DNA from: Deltaproteobacteria bacterium
GTDB taxonomy: Bacteria > Desulfobacterota > Desulfobaccia > Desulfobaccales > Desulfobaccaceae
Assembly: GCA_016874895.1 (NCBI GenBank)
Contig: VGSX01000252.1
Span: 1-5,304, forward strand
Direction of reading: 5' to 3'
DNA: 5,304 bases
This document shows positions 1 to 5,304 of this stretch, in pieces (the stretch's first letter is position 1; each line of letters begins with the position of its first letter). The translations under genes and the position numbers were made by a program. The notes beneath the pieces were generated by a model. That model did not search any database. It saw nothing but the letters and a program-made list of their open reading frames with translations, and was not told the origin of the DNA.

Positions 1-1124
1 GGGAGGTGCTGGTGCACGGGGTGGCCATGATGCCCGGCAAACCCACTATCCTCGGGGTGGTGCAGGGGAAGCCGGTGATGGGCAACCCCGGCTACCCGGT
101 GTCCGCGGCCCTCTCCTTCGAGGAGTTCGCCGCCCCGCTCCTGGCCGGGCTCCTGGGCCGCGACCTGCCCCTCCGGCAGGTGGTTATGGCCCAGCCGGCC
201 CAAAAGATCCCTTCCAAGGCCGGGCTGGAAGAGTTTATCCGAGTGACTTTAGGCAAAGTGGGGGACCGCCTCATGGCCACCCCCCTGCCCCGGGGGGCCG
301 GCACCATCACCTCCCTGGTCCGGGCCGACGGCCTTATCCGCATCCCCGCGGCCAGTGAGGGAGTAGAGGCGGAAAAACCGGTGGCCGCAGAACTCCTGCT
401 GCCCCCCGACCAACTCGAAAACACCCTGGTGGTCATCGGCAGCCACGACAACACCCTGGACGTCCTGGCCACCCTGCTCCGCCGCCACCACCCCGGCCTG
501 CGCCTGTCCTCGGCCCACGTGGGGAGCACCGGCGGCTTGCTGGCCCTGCAGCACCGGCGGGCCCATTTCGGCGGCAGCCACCTCTTCGACCCGGAGACGG
601 ATACTTATAATGTTCCTTATATCAAACGCCTGCTGCCGGGAGTTCCTTTAAAACTTATTACCCTGGTGCATCGGGAGCAGGGGCTCATGGTCCTACCCGG
701 CAACCCCAAAAATATCCGGGGGTTCGAGGACCTGACCCGGCCCGACATCCGCTTCAGCAACCGGCAGCGGGGCTCCGGCACCCGCATCCTGCTGGATTAT
801 CAGTTAAATCAACTCCAGATTGCCCCGGCTGCCATCCAGGGCTACCAGCAGGAGGAATACACCCACATGGCCGTGGCGGTGAACGTGCTCTCCGGCGCGG
901 CCGACACCGGCCTGGGCATCATGGCCGCAGCCAGGGCCCTGAACCTGGACTTCATCCCGGTGGTCACGGAACGCTACGACCTGGTGGTGCCGGAGACGAC
1001 CTTTGCCGACGACCGCTTTCAGAAACTGCTGGCCATCATTAACTCGGAGGAATTCAAGACATTGGTCCAAGAGATGGGCGGCTATGACACCACCGACGCA
1101 GGGAGCATCGTATATGAGCAATAA
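1..1124 (+). CDS. moeA: MoeA-type molybdopterin molybdenumtransferase fused to a C-terminal PBP-like domain (5' partial)
   Basis: MoeA inserts molybdenum into adenylylated molybdopterin in the cytoplasm, the last common step of molybdenum cofactor synthesis. The reading frame is open at the left edge (the codon at 3-5 is Glu), so the GTG at 6 is an internal Val and not a start. The first ~130 codons are the end of the MoeA catalytic domain plus its C-terminal beta domain: HGVAMMPGKPT (15-47) and GNPGYPVSA (81-107), equivalent to the LPGNPVSA loop of ordinary MoeA. From about 430 to 1090 there is a second domain of the periplasmic-binding-protein-like type: IGSHDNTLD (435-461), HVGSTGG (516-536), NRQRGSGTR (759-785), a THMAVAVNV stretch from 861 and DFIPVVTERYDLVVP (948-992). 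This two-domain layout is known from archaeal and some anaerobic bacterial MoeA paralogues of about 620-650 aa, so roughly 250-280 N-terminal residues should lie outside the window. The catalytic Asp residues of MoeA are in the missing part. The binding domain may sense a small ligand or oxyanion; that is inference. No convincing terminator follows it. Confidence 0.9.
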   Translation, partial: EVLVHGVAMMPGKPTILGVVQGKPVMGNPGYPVSAALSFEEFAAPLLAGLLGRDLPLRQVVMAQPAQKIPSKAGLEEFIRVTLGKVGDRLMATPLPRGAGTITSLVRADGLIRIPAASEGVEAEKPVAAELLLPPDQLENTLVVIGSHDNTLDVLATLLRRHHPGLRLSSAHVGSTGGLLALQHRRAHFGGSHLFDPETDTYNVPYIKRLLPGVPLKLITLVHREQGLMVLPGNPKNIRGFEDLTRPDIRFSNRQRGSGTRILLDYQLNQLQIAPAAIQGYQQEEYTHMAVAVNVLSGAADTGLGIMAAARALNLDFIPVVTERYDLVVPETTFADDRFQKLLAIINSEEFKTLVQEMGGYDTTDAGSIVYEQ

Positions 1125-1178
1125 TGGTTCTATCAGCGTGCCAGGGAGGAACCTGAGCATATTTGTAGCGAGGAAAGT

Positions 1179-1949
1179 ATGCCCCGGCTTGACATGACCC
1201 CCTACCGGCCCTATCGCCCCATGGGGAGCAGTTGCGCCACCCGGCCCATCCGGGACAAGCAGGTCGTCTGGGTGAAGCCGGAACCCAGAACTTCCCCGGA
1301 CGGCCGTTTCGTGGTGCGGCCCTTGGAGAGGGCCGATATCGCCGCCGCCGCAGAACTCTGGCGCCAGGCCTATCCGGAGGTCTACGGTTCGGAGCACGAG
1401 TTTATCCTGTTTCCCGAGGAGTACCCGGCTCACTTCATCCTGGCGGATACCTGGGCGCAGGAGGCCCGTTCGAAGCAATGGTGCATGCTGGTGGTGCAGG
1501 AAGCGGCCACGGGGAGGCTGGCGGCGGGGAGCATCATGACCAAGTTCGATAAAAATCTGCAGATCGAATACACTTTGGCCGGCACCCACCCGGACTATCG
1601 CCGCCAGGGGCTCATGGGGCTGCTGGGGAAGGTCATGCACTGGCTGGCCCGCCATTCCGGGGCGGAGTATCTTACCACCTTCCTGGAGACCTGGCACACC
1701 ATCACCCAGGCCGAGACCATGAAGCTGGGGCATGGCTGGAAGATCGCCGGCATCTTTCCCGGCAATTTCACCCGTTGGCGGGGGGATAACCAGGAATACC
1801 GGGCCTGCGAGATTTATCTGTACCAGTTTATTAACGACGGCGACGCGTACGCCACCAAACCAGAGGAGTGGCAGCTCCATCCCGAGATCCGGCGCCTCTG
1901 GCAGTGCCTGGAAAGCATTAACGCCAGGCTGCTCAAAACAGAAAGCTGA
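1179..1949 (+). CDS. GNAT-family N-acetyltransferase
   Basis: A 256-residue GNAT-fold protein, expected to move an acyl group from a CoA thioester to an amine; the acceptor cannot be told from sequence. The fold begins near residue 42 (GRFVVRPLERADI, the usual first strand and helix). The acetyl-CoA motif A is at residues 134-149 (AGTHPDYRRQGLMGLL), with the R-R-x-G-x-M/G phosphate-binding loop, and a motif B-like helix (QAETMKLGHGWKIAG) lies at 177-191. The first ~40 residues are an extension rich in Pro and Arg (PYRPYRP at 8-14) with no signal peptide. The ATG at 1179 is preceded by GAGGA (1170-1174) at a short 4-base spacing; the next ATG at 1194 has no ribosome binding site, and no ATG/GTG/TTG lies upstream in frame after the moeA stop. 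The gene follows moeA by 54 bases on the same strand with no clear promoter, so co-transcription is likely, but a functional link to molybdenum cofactor is not shown. Confidence 0.87.
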   Translation: MPRLDMTPYRPYRPMGSSCATRPIRDKQVVWVKPEPRTSPDGRFVVRPLERADIAAAAELWRQAYPEVYGSEHEFILFPEEYPAHFILADTWAQEARSKQWCMLVVQEAATGRLAAGSIMTKFDKNLQIEYTLAGTHPDYRRQGLMGLLGKVMHWLARHSGAEYLTTFLETWHTITQAETMKLGHGWKIAGIFPGNFTRWRGDNQEYRACEIYLYQFINDGDAYATKPEEWQLHPEIRRLWQCLESINARLLKTES

Positions 1950-1963
1950 CTGCTTACTTTTTT
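1935..1963 (+). terminator. Weak candidate intrinsic terminator at the acetyltransferase stop
   Basis: The arms 1935-1946 (AAAACAGAAAGC) and 1952-1963 (GCTTACTTTTTT) pair at 10 of 12 positions around a five-base loop TGACT, and the right arm ends in six T. The acetyltransferase stop codon TGA (1947-1949) is in the loop. The stem is AT-rich with only four contiguous pairs next to the loop, so it would be a poor terminator; the T run may simply be incidental. No folding energy was calculated. Confidence 0.28.
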
Positions 1964-1976
1964 AGCCCGACGAGGG

Positions 1977-1982
1977 TATTAT
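1977..1982 (+). promoter_or_regulatory. Possible -10 box for the HIT gene
   Basis: TATTAT matches the sigma-70 -10 consensus at five of six positions, in the AT-rich gap after the acetyltransferase gene. The sequence 17 bases further upstream (TTACTT, 1954-1959) is a poor -35 box with two matches, and there is no extended -10 TG. If used, transcription would start near 1989 and the leader would carry the hairpin at 2002-2026. Confidence 0.2.
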
Positions 1983-2001
1983 TAACCCGCATAACCCAAG
2001 C

Positions 2002-2026
2002 CGGCAGGGATTCTGCCTCCCTGCCG
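2002..2026 (+). promoter_or_regulatory. Perfect 9-bp hairpin directly before the HIT ribosome binding site
   Basis: CGGCAGGGA (2002-2010) and TCCCTGCCG (2018-2026) are perfect inverted repeats with a seven-base loop TTCTGCC. There is no T run on either side in either direction, so it is not a standard intrinsic terminator. It ends two bases before the AAAGG-like ribosome binding site (about 2029-2034) of the HIT gene starting at 2041. It could modulate translation initiation, protect the 5' end of the transcript, or be the 3' end structure of the upstream transcript. The repeat is seen directly; any role is inference. Confidence 0.4.
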
Positions 2027-2040
2027 CAGAAAGGCGAACT

Positions 2041-2460
2041 ATGCCCCGTGAATGTATTTTCTGCCAGATAGCCGCCGGCCGGGCCCCCGCCGAAATGCTC
2101 CTGGAGACCCACCGGGTGCTGGCCTTTTTGGATATTGCCCCGGTTCATTACGGCCATGCCCTGGTCATTCCCAGGCAGCACTATGAGACCTTGCTGGACC
2201 TTCCGGATGAGCTGTGGCTGGAAATGGGCCAGGTCAGCCGGCGCCTGGCCCGGGCCCTGCAGAAAAAACTCTATGCCCAAGGTTTTAACCTGGGGATGAA
2301 TAATTACGAGGCCGCGGGGCAGGTGGTCCCCCATGCCCATCTGCACGTCATCCCCCGCTATCGGGATGACGGGCTGCACTTTTTCCCCCAGGGCCACTAT
2401 CAGGGGCAGGACATGGCCAGCGTCGGCCGGCAGTTGCGGGAGGTCTTAGCCGGCCTCTGA
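2041..2460 (+). CDS. HIT (histidine triad) family nucleotide-binding protein
   Basis: A 139-residue protein of the histidine triad superfamily, small cytoplasmic enzymes that hydrolyse nucleotide phosphoramidates or dinucleoside polyphosphates such as Ap4A. The active-site signature is PHAHLHVIPR at residues 97-106, with the triad His98-x-His100-x-His102; His102 or its neighbour is followed by the usual V-I-P-R. The N-terminus has CIFCQI (Cys5 and Cys8), the pair which in many bacterial HIT proteins helps to hold a zinc ion, then the family motif of a strand ending in GHALVIPRQHYETLLDL (38-54). Length is normal for HinT/Hit proteins. The ATG at 2041 has AAGG (2031-2034) six bases upstream. 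The gene converges on the class IV aminotransferase-like gene, and their ends overlap by 15 bases. Which substrate it uses (adenosine phosphoramidate, Ap4A or other) cannot be decided here. Confidence 0.93.
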   Translation: MPRECIFCQIAAGRAPAEMLLETHRVLAFLDIAPVHYGHALVIPRQHYETLLDLPDELWLEMGQVSRRLARALQKKLYAQGFNLGMNNYEAAGQVVPHAHLHVIPRYRDDGLHFFPQGHYQGQDMASVGRQLREVLAGL

Positions 2461-3273
2461 CCATAAGAGCCGGTTCAGGTCTTCGGTCTCCGGGCTCACC
2501 GGCAGTTTGCGCCCATCCAGGGAGGCCACCGGCAGCAGCCCCATGAGGGAGTTGGCCAGCCAGAGGCCAGCAGCGGCGGCCAGACGGGCCACCGAAGCCC
2601 TAACAGCCATTAGGGGGATACCTGTGCGGCTGAGGGCTTCCCGCAAAACGGCCAGAGTGACGCTGGGCAAAGCCCCGGGAGCCGAGGGGGTGAAAAAATG
2701 CTTATCTTCCTGCCAGAGCAACGCGGTGGCCGCGCCTTCGGACACCGAGCCGTCGGCCTCGAAAATCAGCCCTTCCCGGCCCCCGTGGTCCAGGGCATAT
2801 TGCCGGGCGGCCAGACAGAAGAGATAATTGAGGCTCTTGTGCCGGCTTAAGAAACTGCGGCGCGGCTCCGGAAAGCTCACCACCGGCCAGCCCTCCCGAT
2901 ATTCCGCCGGGGTAGGGGGCGTATACGGCCGGGCGTAAAGAATTATCGTGGGCTGGTGGGCCGGCGGCAGGCCGAGGACCGGCGTTTCTCCCCGGGTGAC
3001 CAGGATTTTCACCGCGGCCAGGGAGTTTTCCAGGGCATTGCGGCGCAGCAATGCACAGATATGACCTTCCCAGGGAAAATCGGTCGGCAGGGTTATGTTT
3101 ATAGCTGCCGCCGAATCGGTGAGGCGCTTGAGGTGCCGCCGGAGCCACACAGGCCCACCGGCTTCAGCCCGCAAAGTTTCGAACAGGCCGTCGCCGTAGA
3201 GCAGACCCCGGTCCTGCACCGACACCGCGGCCTGGGCGGCCGGGACAAAGTTGCCGTTAATAAAAACGTCCAC
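2446..3273 (-). CDS. pabC: Class IV PLP-dependent enzyme, probably aminodeoxychorismate lyase
   Basis: A 275-residue fold-type IV PLP enzyme, the group that holds aminodeoxychorismate lyase (PabC, p-aminobenzoate for folate), branched-chain and D-amino acid aminotransferases. The N-terminal signature VSVQDRGLLYGDGLFETLR occupies residues 17-35. The Schiff-base lysine is Lys146 in RHKSLNYL, and Glu179 in GSVSEG is the residue expected to contact the PLP pyridine nitrogen. ANSLMGLLPVASLDG (240-254) matches the C-terminal NSLRGVxPV motif seen in lyase-like members. The HKSLNYL and NSLMG patterns favour PabC, but a D-amino acid or branched-chain aminotransferase cannot be excluded, and no pabA/pabB is visible. 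The start is GTG at 3271-3273, chosen because MDVFINGNFVP is the standard family N-terminus and no ATG lies nearby upstream; AGGCGG just upstream is a modest ribosome binding site. It begins 10 bases after the phosphofructokinase stop, implying one transcript, and ends inside the HIT gene's last codons. Confidence 0.88.
   Translation of the reverse strand: MDVFINGNFVPAAQAAVSVQDRGLLYGDGLFETLRAEAGGPVWLRRHLKRLTDSAAAINITLPTDFPWEGHICALLRRNALENSLAAVKILVTRGETPVLGLPPAHQPTIILYARPYTPPTPAEYREGWPVVSFPEPRRSFLSRHKSLNYLFCLAARQYALDHGGREGLIFEADGSVSEGAATALLWQEDKHFFTPSAPGALPSVTLAVLREALSRTGIPLMAVRASVARLAAAAGLWLANSLMGLLPVASLDGRKLPVSPETEDLNRLLWSEAG
2448..2475. terminator. Imperfect hairpin across both stop codons of the convergent genes
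   Basis: The arm 2448-2458 (AGCCGGCCTCT) pairs with 2466-2475 (AGAGCCGGTT) with one bulged C at 2455 and one G-T pair, around a seven-base loop. It overlaps the stop codon of the HIT gene (2458-2460) and the stop of the pabC-like gene (complement of 2446-2448). No T run follows on either strand, so it would be an atypical shared terminator or a 3'-end stabilising stem; a GC-rich coincidence is also possible. Confidence 0.28.
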
Positions 3274-3283
3274 GCACCGCCTG

Positions 3284-5005
3284 CTATAAATCCAAGGCGT
3301 TCAACAGCAGGGTGATGGGCTTGGCGTCGGCGCAGGGTCCCTGGAACTGAATGGGCCCCGGGAAGCGATAATGATCCTCCACGGCCCACTTGGCCCTTTC
3401 CCGCTCCAGAGTTTTAAAGGCGGTGCCGTTCAGATCCACCTTCTGCTTGGCGATGACCAGTTCCAGGCGGCCCTTGCGCTCCTCCAGGTGCATCAGGGGG
3501 GCCAGGGGGATGCCGATGGGCTGCCATTCCTCCAGGGGTTTGTGCAGGTCCTTGATGGCCGCCATGTAGCCGGTGCAGCCGTTGGCCAACAGGCCGAAAG
3601 CGGTGACCCCCAGGTTATAGCCGTAATCGCAGTCGAATTTGGTGGGGAAGGTGCCCCGGCCATCATAGCCGTAATAGTGATTCTGGTTTTTAAAGCTTCC
3701 CTTATAGATCCCCTTGCCCCGCTGTTTGCGCAGATAGGTGGACACCATGTCCAGCAGGATTCGTTCGGTGCGCACCTGGGCATACTGGAAATTGCCGTGG
3801 CTGTCCCGGGGCAGCAACAGGCCCCGTTGCAGTTCCGTGGGCAGCCCCATGAACACCCGGCTGTCATAATCCCGCCAGATATCGTGATTATCGATGAGCT
3901 GGACCTGATCCTCGATGGGCAGTTTGTGAAAGGACTCCCCCTCCGAGGCTTCTTTGTCGTAGCTGGCGATGATGTAGCTGATCTTGATGATCAATACATT
4001 TATTTCATGAATGAATTCCAGGATGCCCTCGGGAATCAGGATGGTGCCGTAGTTCATGCCCCGCTTGGCCCGTTCCACCACCACGTCGGCGATGAGGCGC
4101 ACCACGTTATGGATGGTGAGTTCCCGGTCCTCGATTTCCTCCCCGATGAGGATGACGTTGGGGTGGGTCTGGAAGGCCACCTCCAGGGCGATGTGGCTGG
4201 CACTGCGCCCCATGAGGCGGTTGAAATGCCAGTATTTCAGATCGGATTTGCAGTCGGAGTTAAGGTTCCCCACTTCCGTGGCGAAGCTCATGCAGGCTGA
4301 ATGATAGCCGAAGGGGATCTGCAGCAGGCCCGGCACCTGCAGGTCGCCGTCGATGGTCTTGGGGATGCCGATGACATGGACGCCGATGTCCCGCATATTT
4401 TCGGCCAGAAAAGCCGCGTTGGTATTGGAATCATCGCCGCCCACGACAATGAGCCCGTCCAATTTGAGCCCGCTGCAGGTCTCACAACAGTGGACCATTT
4501 TTTCAGTATTATCGATCTTGTCCCGCCCCGTGCCCAACATATGAAAGCCACCGGAGTTTTTATACTCACTGATCATTTCTGCGGTGACTTCTTTGTGTTT
4601 GTTGGTGATGATGCCTTTGGGCCCGGCCAAAAAGCCGATGAGACGGTTGTCAGGGTGGGCCCGCTTGGCCGCCTCGAAGACCCCGGCGATGACGTTATGG
4701 CCCCCCGGGGCCGGCCCGCCGGAGAGGACAATGCCGATGCGCCGGGCATGTTCCCGCATGGTGTCGCCAGGTACCAGGCGCACCAGTTTGTTGCCGCTGA
4801 CAAAAGGCAACTGCTCCCGAGCCGCCTTGAGCACCTCCAGGGAACACCCCTCCATAGGTCGCAGGCCTCCCGCACCGGCCCGAAACACCGGCAGCAGCGG
4901 CGGCTGGTAGGCCATGCGCTCCAGGCGGATGGGGCTGTCATTGCCCAAAAGGTTGTCTATCAGGGTTTGGGGGTTGTCCTGGACAGATTGGGTTGAATCG
5001 GTCAT
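3284..5005 (-). CDS. pfp: Pyrophosphate-dependent 6-phosphofructokinase, long form
   Basis: Diphosphate:fructose-6-phosphate 1-phosphotransferase: it interconverts fructose 6-phosphate and fructose 1,6-bisphosphate using PPi, so the step is reversible and serves both glycolysis and gluconeogenesis. At 573 residues it is the long type related to plant, spirochaete and chlamydial enzymes, not the ~320-residue ATP type. Motifs in order: GGPAPGGHN (96-104); GGDDSNTNA (189-197), whose second Asp (192) is the mark of PPi rather than ATP use; PKTIDGDL (215-222) with Lys216 and catalytic Asp219; MGR (265-267), substrate binding; GYDGR (446-450); FDCDYGYNLG (457-466); and YRFPGPIQFQGP near the end (546-557), a hallmark of long PFPs. 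A helical insertion (about 328-385) with a run of Ile/Val is typical of this type. The ATG at 5003-5005 has AAGGAG eight bases upstream. It is followed by the pabC-like gene after 10 bases. All expected catalytic residues are present, so it looks functional. Confidence 0.95.
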   Translation of the reverse strand: MTDSTQSVQDNPQTLIDNLLGNDSPIRLERMAYQPPLLPVFRAGAGGLRPMEGCSLEVLKAAREQLPFVSGNKLVRLVPGDTMREHARRIGIVLSGGPAPGGHNVIAGVFEAAKRAHPDNRLIGFLAGPKGIITNKHKEVTAEMISEYKNSGGFHMLGTGRDKIDNTEKMVHCCETCSGLKLDGLIVVGGDDSNTNAAFLAENMRDIGVHVIGIPKTIDGDLQVPGLLQIPFGYHSACMSFATEVGNLNSDCKSDLKYWHFNRLMGRSASHIALEVAFQTHPNVILIGEEIEDRELTIHNVVRLIADVVVERAKRGMNYGTILIPEGILEFIHEINVLIIKISYIIASYDKEASEGESFHKLPIEDQVQLIDNHDIWRDYDSRVFMGLPTELQRGLLLPRDSHGNFQYAQVRTERILLDMVSTYLRKQRGKGIYKGSFKNQNHYYGYDGRGTFPTKFDCDYGYNLGVTAFGLLANGCTGYMAAIKDLHKPLEEWQPIGIPLAPLMHLEERKGRLELVIAKQKVDLNGTAFKTLERERAKWAVEDHYRFPGPIQFQGPCADAKPITLLLNALDL

Positions 5006-5013
5006 GGCAGGGA

Positions 5014-5019
5014 CTCCTT
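5014..5019 (-). promoter_or_regulatory. Strong ribosome binding site of pfp
   Basis: Read on the minus strand this is AAGGAG, a near-perfect Shine-Dalgarno sequence eight bases before the ATG at 5003-5005. It fixes the start of the phosphofructokinase and is clearly stronger than the sites before the other genes of the window. Confidence 0.8.
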
Positions 5020-5050
5020 GGGTTGACAGAACGGTTGGTGTTTGCCCATC

Positions 5051-5278
5051 TCAGATATTTCCATTAATATCCGGTGGGCAGATTTTCCTCAACGTATCCC
5101 GAAAGACCTGAAAACTCTTGGATGTATTGTGCCGCGGGTCCATTTTGGCAGATATTTTACGGGCAACCTCTTTTTTGGGCAACCCGCCAGCATAATAGCC
5201 GGCTCTTTGCATTATTCGCTCCAAGGTCTCCCAAGTATTGACGATGTTATCAGGATTGCGATATTTTTTATGACGCAT
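5051..5278 (-). CDS. Small basic hypothetical protein (start uncertain, may run off the right edge)
   Basis: I do not recognise this protein. The frame gives 75 residues from the ATG at 5276-5278, with 16 Lys/Arg against 7 Asp/Glu, no membrane segment and no signal peptide. A central stretch (ETLERIMQRAG, then GGLPKKEVARKI, residues 17-42) could be two helices and a turn as in small DNA-binding proteins, but this is only an impression. The frame stays open to the window edge, with eight further sense codons in view (HPRIPAGL before the Met), and the ATG has only GGGA three bases upstream, too close to be a good ribosome binding site; the real start may lie outside. Codon use differs from the neighbours: 37 of 75 codons end in G or C, against 28 of the first 40 in the HIT gene. 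It lies 45 bases upstream of pfp on the same strand. It could be a foreign gene, a remnant, or a chance frame. Confidence 0.42.
   Translation of the reverse strand: MRHKKYRNPDNIVNTWETLERIMQRAGYYAGGLPKKEVARKISAKMDPRHNTSKSFQVFRDTLRKICPPDINGNI
5064..5092 (-). promoter_or_regulatory. Candidate sigma-70-type promoter for pfp
   Basis: On the minus strand TTGAGG (5087-5092) and TATTAA (5064-5069) are separated by exactly 17 bases. Each hexamer matches the consensus at four of six positions. Transcription would start near 5057, giving a leader of about 50 bases before the pfp ATG. The elements lie within the last codons of the small frame at 5051-5278. Two four-of-six hexamers are common by chance in AT-richer DNA, so this is a weak call. 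Confidence 0.3.
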
Positions 5279-5304
5279 CAGTCCCGCAGGAATACGGGGG
5301 TGGG

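Noticed and set aside
606..611. A perfect TATAAT within moeA in an AT-rich patch.
   Set aside because: No -35-like sequence or extended -10 lies at the right distance, and the bases encode the conserved TYNVPYI segment of the binding domain.
1126..1153. Inverted repeat GGTTC/GAACC in the moeA-acetyltransferase gap.
   Set aside because: Only five base pairs around an 18-base loop, with no T run; too weak to call a terminator or operator.
1114..1197. A short plus-strand frame starting ATGAGCAAT over the moeA stop codon, which could be a translationally coupled small protein.
   Set aside because: It has 27 codons, no ribosome binding site, no resemblance to anything known to me, and its end overlaps the well-supported acetyltransferase start.
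804..1880. A 358-codon minus-strand frame opposite the end of moeA and most of the acetyltransferase gene.
   Set aside because: It is again in register with both plus-strand genes, which show conserved domains; its product is low-complexity Gly/Pro/His-rich sequence without any recognisable fold.
1974..1988. Short dyad GGGT...ACCC after the acetyltransferase gene.
   Set aside because: Four base pairs around a seven-base loop; not distinguishable from chance.
1954..2397. A 147-codon minus-strand frame opposite the HIT gene.
   Set aside because: The plus strand carries the complete histidine triad protein with its ribosome binding site; the minus frame has no recognisable motif and is a shadow.
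3371..4996. Two long plus-strand open frames (309 and 231 codons) end to end opposite pfp, interrupted by a single TGA.
   Set aside because: They are in exact codon register with pfp on the other strand. In that register stops arise only opposite TTA, CTA or TCA codons, which this GC-rich gene avoids; the one stop lies opposite the TCA of Ser237. The pfp strand has all the family motifs, the antisense peptides have none.

Overview
The window is a compact, GC-rich stretch of bacterial chromosome with five confidently recognised protein genes, one doubtful small reading frame, and no sign of phage, insertion sequence, CRISPR, tRNA or rRNA. The mix of a MoeA protein fused to a periplasmic-binding-protein-like domain, a long pyrophosphate-dependent phosphofructokinase and a HIT-family hydrolase suggests an anaerobic or energy-limited bacterium. 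A Desulfobacterota (sulfate reducer or syntroph-like) origin is plausible, but this is inference from gene content and family resemblance; there is no marker gene to settle it.

Left half, plus strand: the window opens inside a moeA-type molybdopterin gene (5' end missing), followed after 54 bases by a GNAT-family acetyltransferase with a proline/arginine-rich N-terminal extension. A weak imperfect stem ending in six T lies across the acetyltransferase stop codon. A perfect 9-bp hairpin follows, abutting the ribosome binding site of the third plus-strand gene, a small HIT (histidine triad) protein.

Right half, minus strand: reading leftward from the right edge come a small basic open frame (75 codons or longer, running off the edge), a long-type PPi-dependent phosphofructokinase (573 aa) with a strong ribosome binding site, and 10 bases further a class IV PLP-dependent enzyme resembling aminodeoxychorismate lyase, starting at GTG. 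The last two look like one operon, possibly with a promoter inside the 3' end of the small frame. The lyase gene and the HIT gene converge and overlap by 15 bases, and an imperfect hairpin spans both stop codons.

Functionally the genes are housekeeping: molybdenum cofactor maturation, acyl transfer, nucleotide hydrolysis, a reversible glycolytic step that uses PPi, and probably p-aminobenzoate/folate synthesis. I found no coherent novel multi-gene system. The points most worth a second look are the fused binding domain on MoeA, the hairpin before hit, the overlapping convergent junction, and the compositionally different small frame at the right edge.
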